Shown here one piece after another: positions 5,416-6,688 of a stretch of DNA of 6,688 nucleotides. Location: assembly GCA_012523655.1 (NCBI GenBank), contig JAAYTV010000677.1:1-6688 (forward strand). The letters are read 5' to 3'. Both the position numbers and the translations under genes were made by a program. Under the pieces are notes generated by a model, which saw only the letters and a list, made by a program, of their open reading frames with translations, made no database searches and was not told where the DNA came from. The stretch's first letter is position 1. Every line of letters begins with the position of its first letter. Origin of the DNA: a bacterium. GTDB lineage: Bacteria > Zhuqueibacterota > Zhuqueibacteria > Residuimicrobiales > Residuimicrobiaceae.

Positions 5416-6644
5416 TACGTCTGCGTGCATGCCGGCTGCCTGGGCGGCCGGGCCTTCAGGAGCTGATTCTGCAAAAAGGCCGCATCGCCGCCATCCAGGT
5501 CGATGCGGCGTCCACACCGGATCGCCGCGGTGTGGACCTCTCCGCTCAAGGACGGCTGGTCACCCCGGGCCTCATCGATGTACACACGCATGGCACCGGC
5601 GGGGCGGAGGTGTTCTCCGGCAGCGCAGCGGATCTGCAGCGGATGGCCCTGACCCTGGCGCAACAGGGCGTTACTGCTTTTCTGGCCACCACCATCTGCC
5701 ACAGACCAACCGCTCATGCGCATTTGCGCAACGCTGCGGATTTCATCAGCCGGCAGAGCAAAGGCGGCGCCCGCTGTCTCGGCATTCATCTGGAAGGGCC
5801 GTACATCAGCGTTAAGCGGCGGGGTGGAATCGATCCGGCAAGCATCGATTCGCCCGCCACGCAGAGCTTGGACGAACTGCTGGAGATCTGCGCCGGCTCT
5901 CTGAGGATGATGACTCTGGCGCCGGAGCTTCCCGGCCATCTGGAACTCGTCGAACAGCTGGTGCGGCATCAGGTGATCCCTTCTCTCGGCCACACCGACG
6001 CATCCTACGCGCAAGCGTTTGCAGGATTCAAGGCCGGCATTCAGCACGCCACCCATCTGTTCAACGCCATGCCGCCGCTTCTGCATCGGGCGCCCGGATG
6101 CGTGGCTGCCGTTTTCACCCACCCCACGGTCACGGCTCAGATTATCAGCGACGGTGTGCATGTGCACCCAGAGATCGTCAATCTGACTTATCGGCTCTTG
6201 GGTGCAGAACGCTGCGTGCTGATCACCGACGGCATGCAGGCGTCCGGATTGCCGGACGGCCGTTATGTGTACGCGGACAAAGAGTATGAGACCCGCAACG
6301 GCACGGCGCGCTATCTGGACGGCACCTTGATCGGTTCCACCCTCAGTCTGATTGAGATGACGTTACGTTTTCGGAAATGTGCCGGCTGTTCGTTGGAGGT
6401 TGCGCTGCAATGCGCAAGCCGGAATCCCGCTCGCGTGCTTGGACTGGCGGATCGCAAGGGCGCCATCCTTCCCGGCTATGACGCGGATCTGGTGGTGTGG
6501 AACGACGATTTTTCCGTGTACGCTACGCTGATCAACGGAGAGGTGGTGTACCGCCGGGGCGGGCCCGCATCGGATGGGAGACAGGGAGGGAATTCAGAGG
6601 ATAAAAACGATCCTGTCATTCACGGATCAGGCTGCGGTTTGTAG
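5412..6644 (+). CDS. nagA: N-acetylglucosamine-6-phosphate deacetylase
   Basis: Cytoplasmic amidohydrolase that removes acetate from GlcNAc-6-phosphate to give glucosamine-6-phosphate, the committed step of GlcNAc use and wall-sugar recycling. Starting from GTG 5412, the beta-sandwich strands open the protein, then the TIM barrel gives VTPGLIDVHTHG with His58 and His60, GIHLEGPY with Glu128, SLGHTDASY with His194, HATHLFNAM with His215, and ITDGMQASG with the catalytic Asp273. The HxH at 58-60 is like the Bacillus/Mycobacterium dual-metal enzymes, whereas E. coli NagA has Gln/Asn there. SRNPARVLGL...KGAILPGYDADLVVW (336-363) is the usual C-terminal signature. The core ends near residue 384 (NGEVVYRRGG); a hydrophilic tail of about 26 residues follows and is not typical of the family. 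It is coupled to the deacetylase upstream. No nagB is visible in the window. Confidence 0.96.
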   Translation: MIRLRACRLPGRPGLQELILQKGRIAAIQVDAASTPDRRGVDLSAQGRLVTPGLIDVHTHGTGGAEVFSGSAADLQRMALTLAQQGVTAFLATTICHRPTAHAHLRNAADFISRQSKGGARCLGIHLEGPYISVKRRGGIDPASIDSPATQSLDELLEICAGSLRMMTLAPELPGHLELVEQLVRHQVIPSLGHTDASYAQAFAGFKAGIQHATHLFNAMPPLLHRAPGCVAAVFTHPTVTAQIISDGVHVHPEIVNLTYRLLGAERCVLITDGMQASGLPDGRYVYADKEYETRNGTARYLDGTLIGSTLSLIEMTLRFRKCAGCSLEVALQCASRNPARVLGLADRKGAILPGYDADLVVWNDDFSVYATLINGEVVYRRGGPASDGRQGGNSEDKNDPVIHGSGCGL

Positions 6645-6688
6645 CGCTGCGACCGGACTCTACTCACAAAGAGCTTTCTTTTTCCGCA
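6645..6688. other. Downstream end of window, no established gene
   Basis: These 44 bases follow the nagA stop. I see no clear terminator or promoter. One frame is open from an ATG at 6574, inside the nagA tail, to the window edge, giving 38 residues without a good ribosome binding site or recognisable motif. It might be the start of a next gene, but this is not supported enough to call. Confidence 0.3.

Noticed and set aside
5313..6167. Minus-strand open frame (284 codons) opposite nagA
   Set aside because: It lies opposite strongly conserved NagA metal-site motifs, and its protein sequence has no coherent domain.

Overview
The window looks like chromosomal DNA from a free-living bacterium with moderately high GC. 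All six real protein genes lie on the + strand, with almost no spare DNA except one intergenic gap at about 2707-2934. Strong Shine-Dalgarno sequences appear only where genes overlap. The one clear promoter (TTGACT, then TAGCTT 16 bases further on) also fits the TTG / TAnnTT spacing of Bacteroidota-like promoters. The deacetylase resembles a family I remember mainly from Bacteroidota and relatives. I therefore lean towards the FCB superphylum (Bacteroidota, Calditrichota or KSB1-like), with low confidence. I see no mobile elements, CRISPR, tRNA or rRNA.

Region 1 (2-2706) is a two-component pair: a multi-PAS sensor histidine kinase of the NarX/DegS (HisKA_3) type, cut at its 5' end by the window edge, and a NarL/FixJ response regulator. 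The two reading frames overlap by ATGA, so they are translated together. The promoter of the pair lies outside the window.

Region 2 (2707-2934) is the most unusual part. An A7-TG-T7 tract is followed by a good promoter, about 95 bases of strongly G/T-rich sequence that begins with a GAAA-capped hairpin, and a textbook intrinsic terminator. This has the layout of a small free-standing RNA gene. It could instead be a terminated leader (attenuator) for the genes downstream, because I see no other promoter before them.

Region 3 (2935-6644) is a probable four-gene operon: an alpha/beta hydrolase of the acyl/feruloyl-esterase-like type, a LOG-family nucleotide phosphoribohydrolase, an exported or membrane-anchored polysaccharide-deacetylase-like protein with altered catalytic motifs, and N-acetylglucosamine-6-phosphate deacetylase (nagA). 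The gaps are 14 bases, 10 bases and a 4-base overlap. Three of the four are hydrolases, and two are predicted to act on acetylated (amino)sugars, which suggests amino-sugar or cell-envelope glycan turnover. The LOG protein may be a passenger. Any regulatory link from the two-component pair to this operon is inference from position only. The last 44 bases after nagA hold no gene I can establish.
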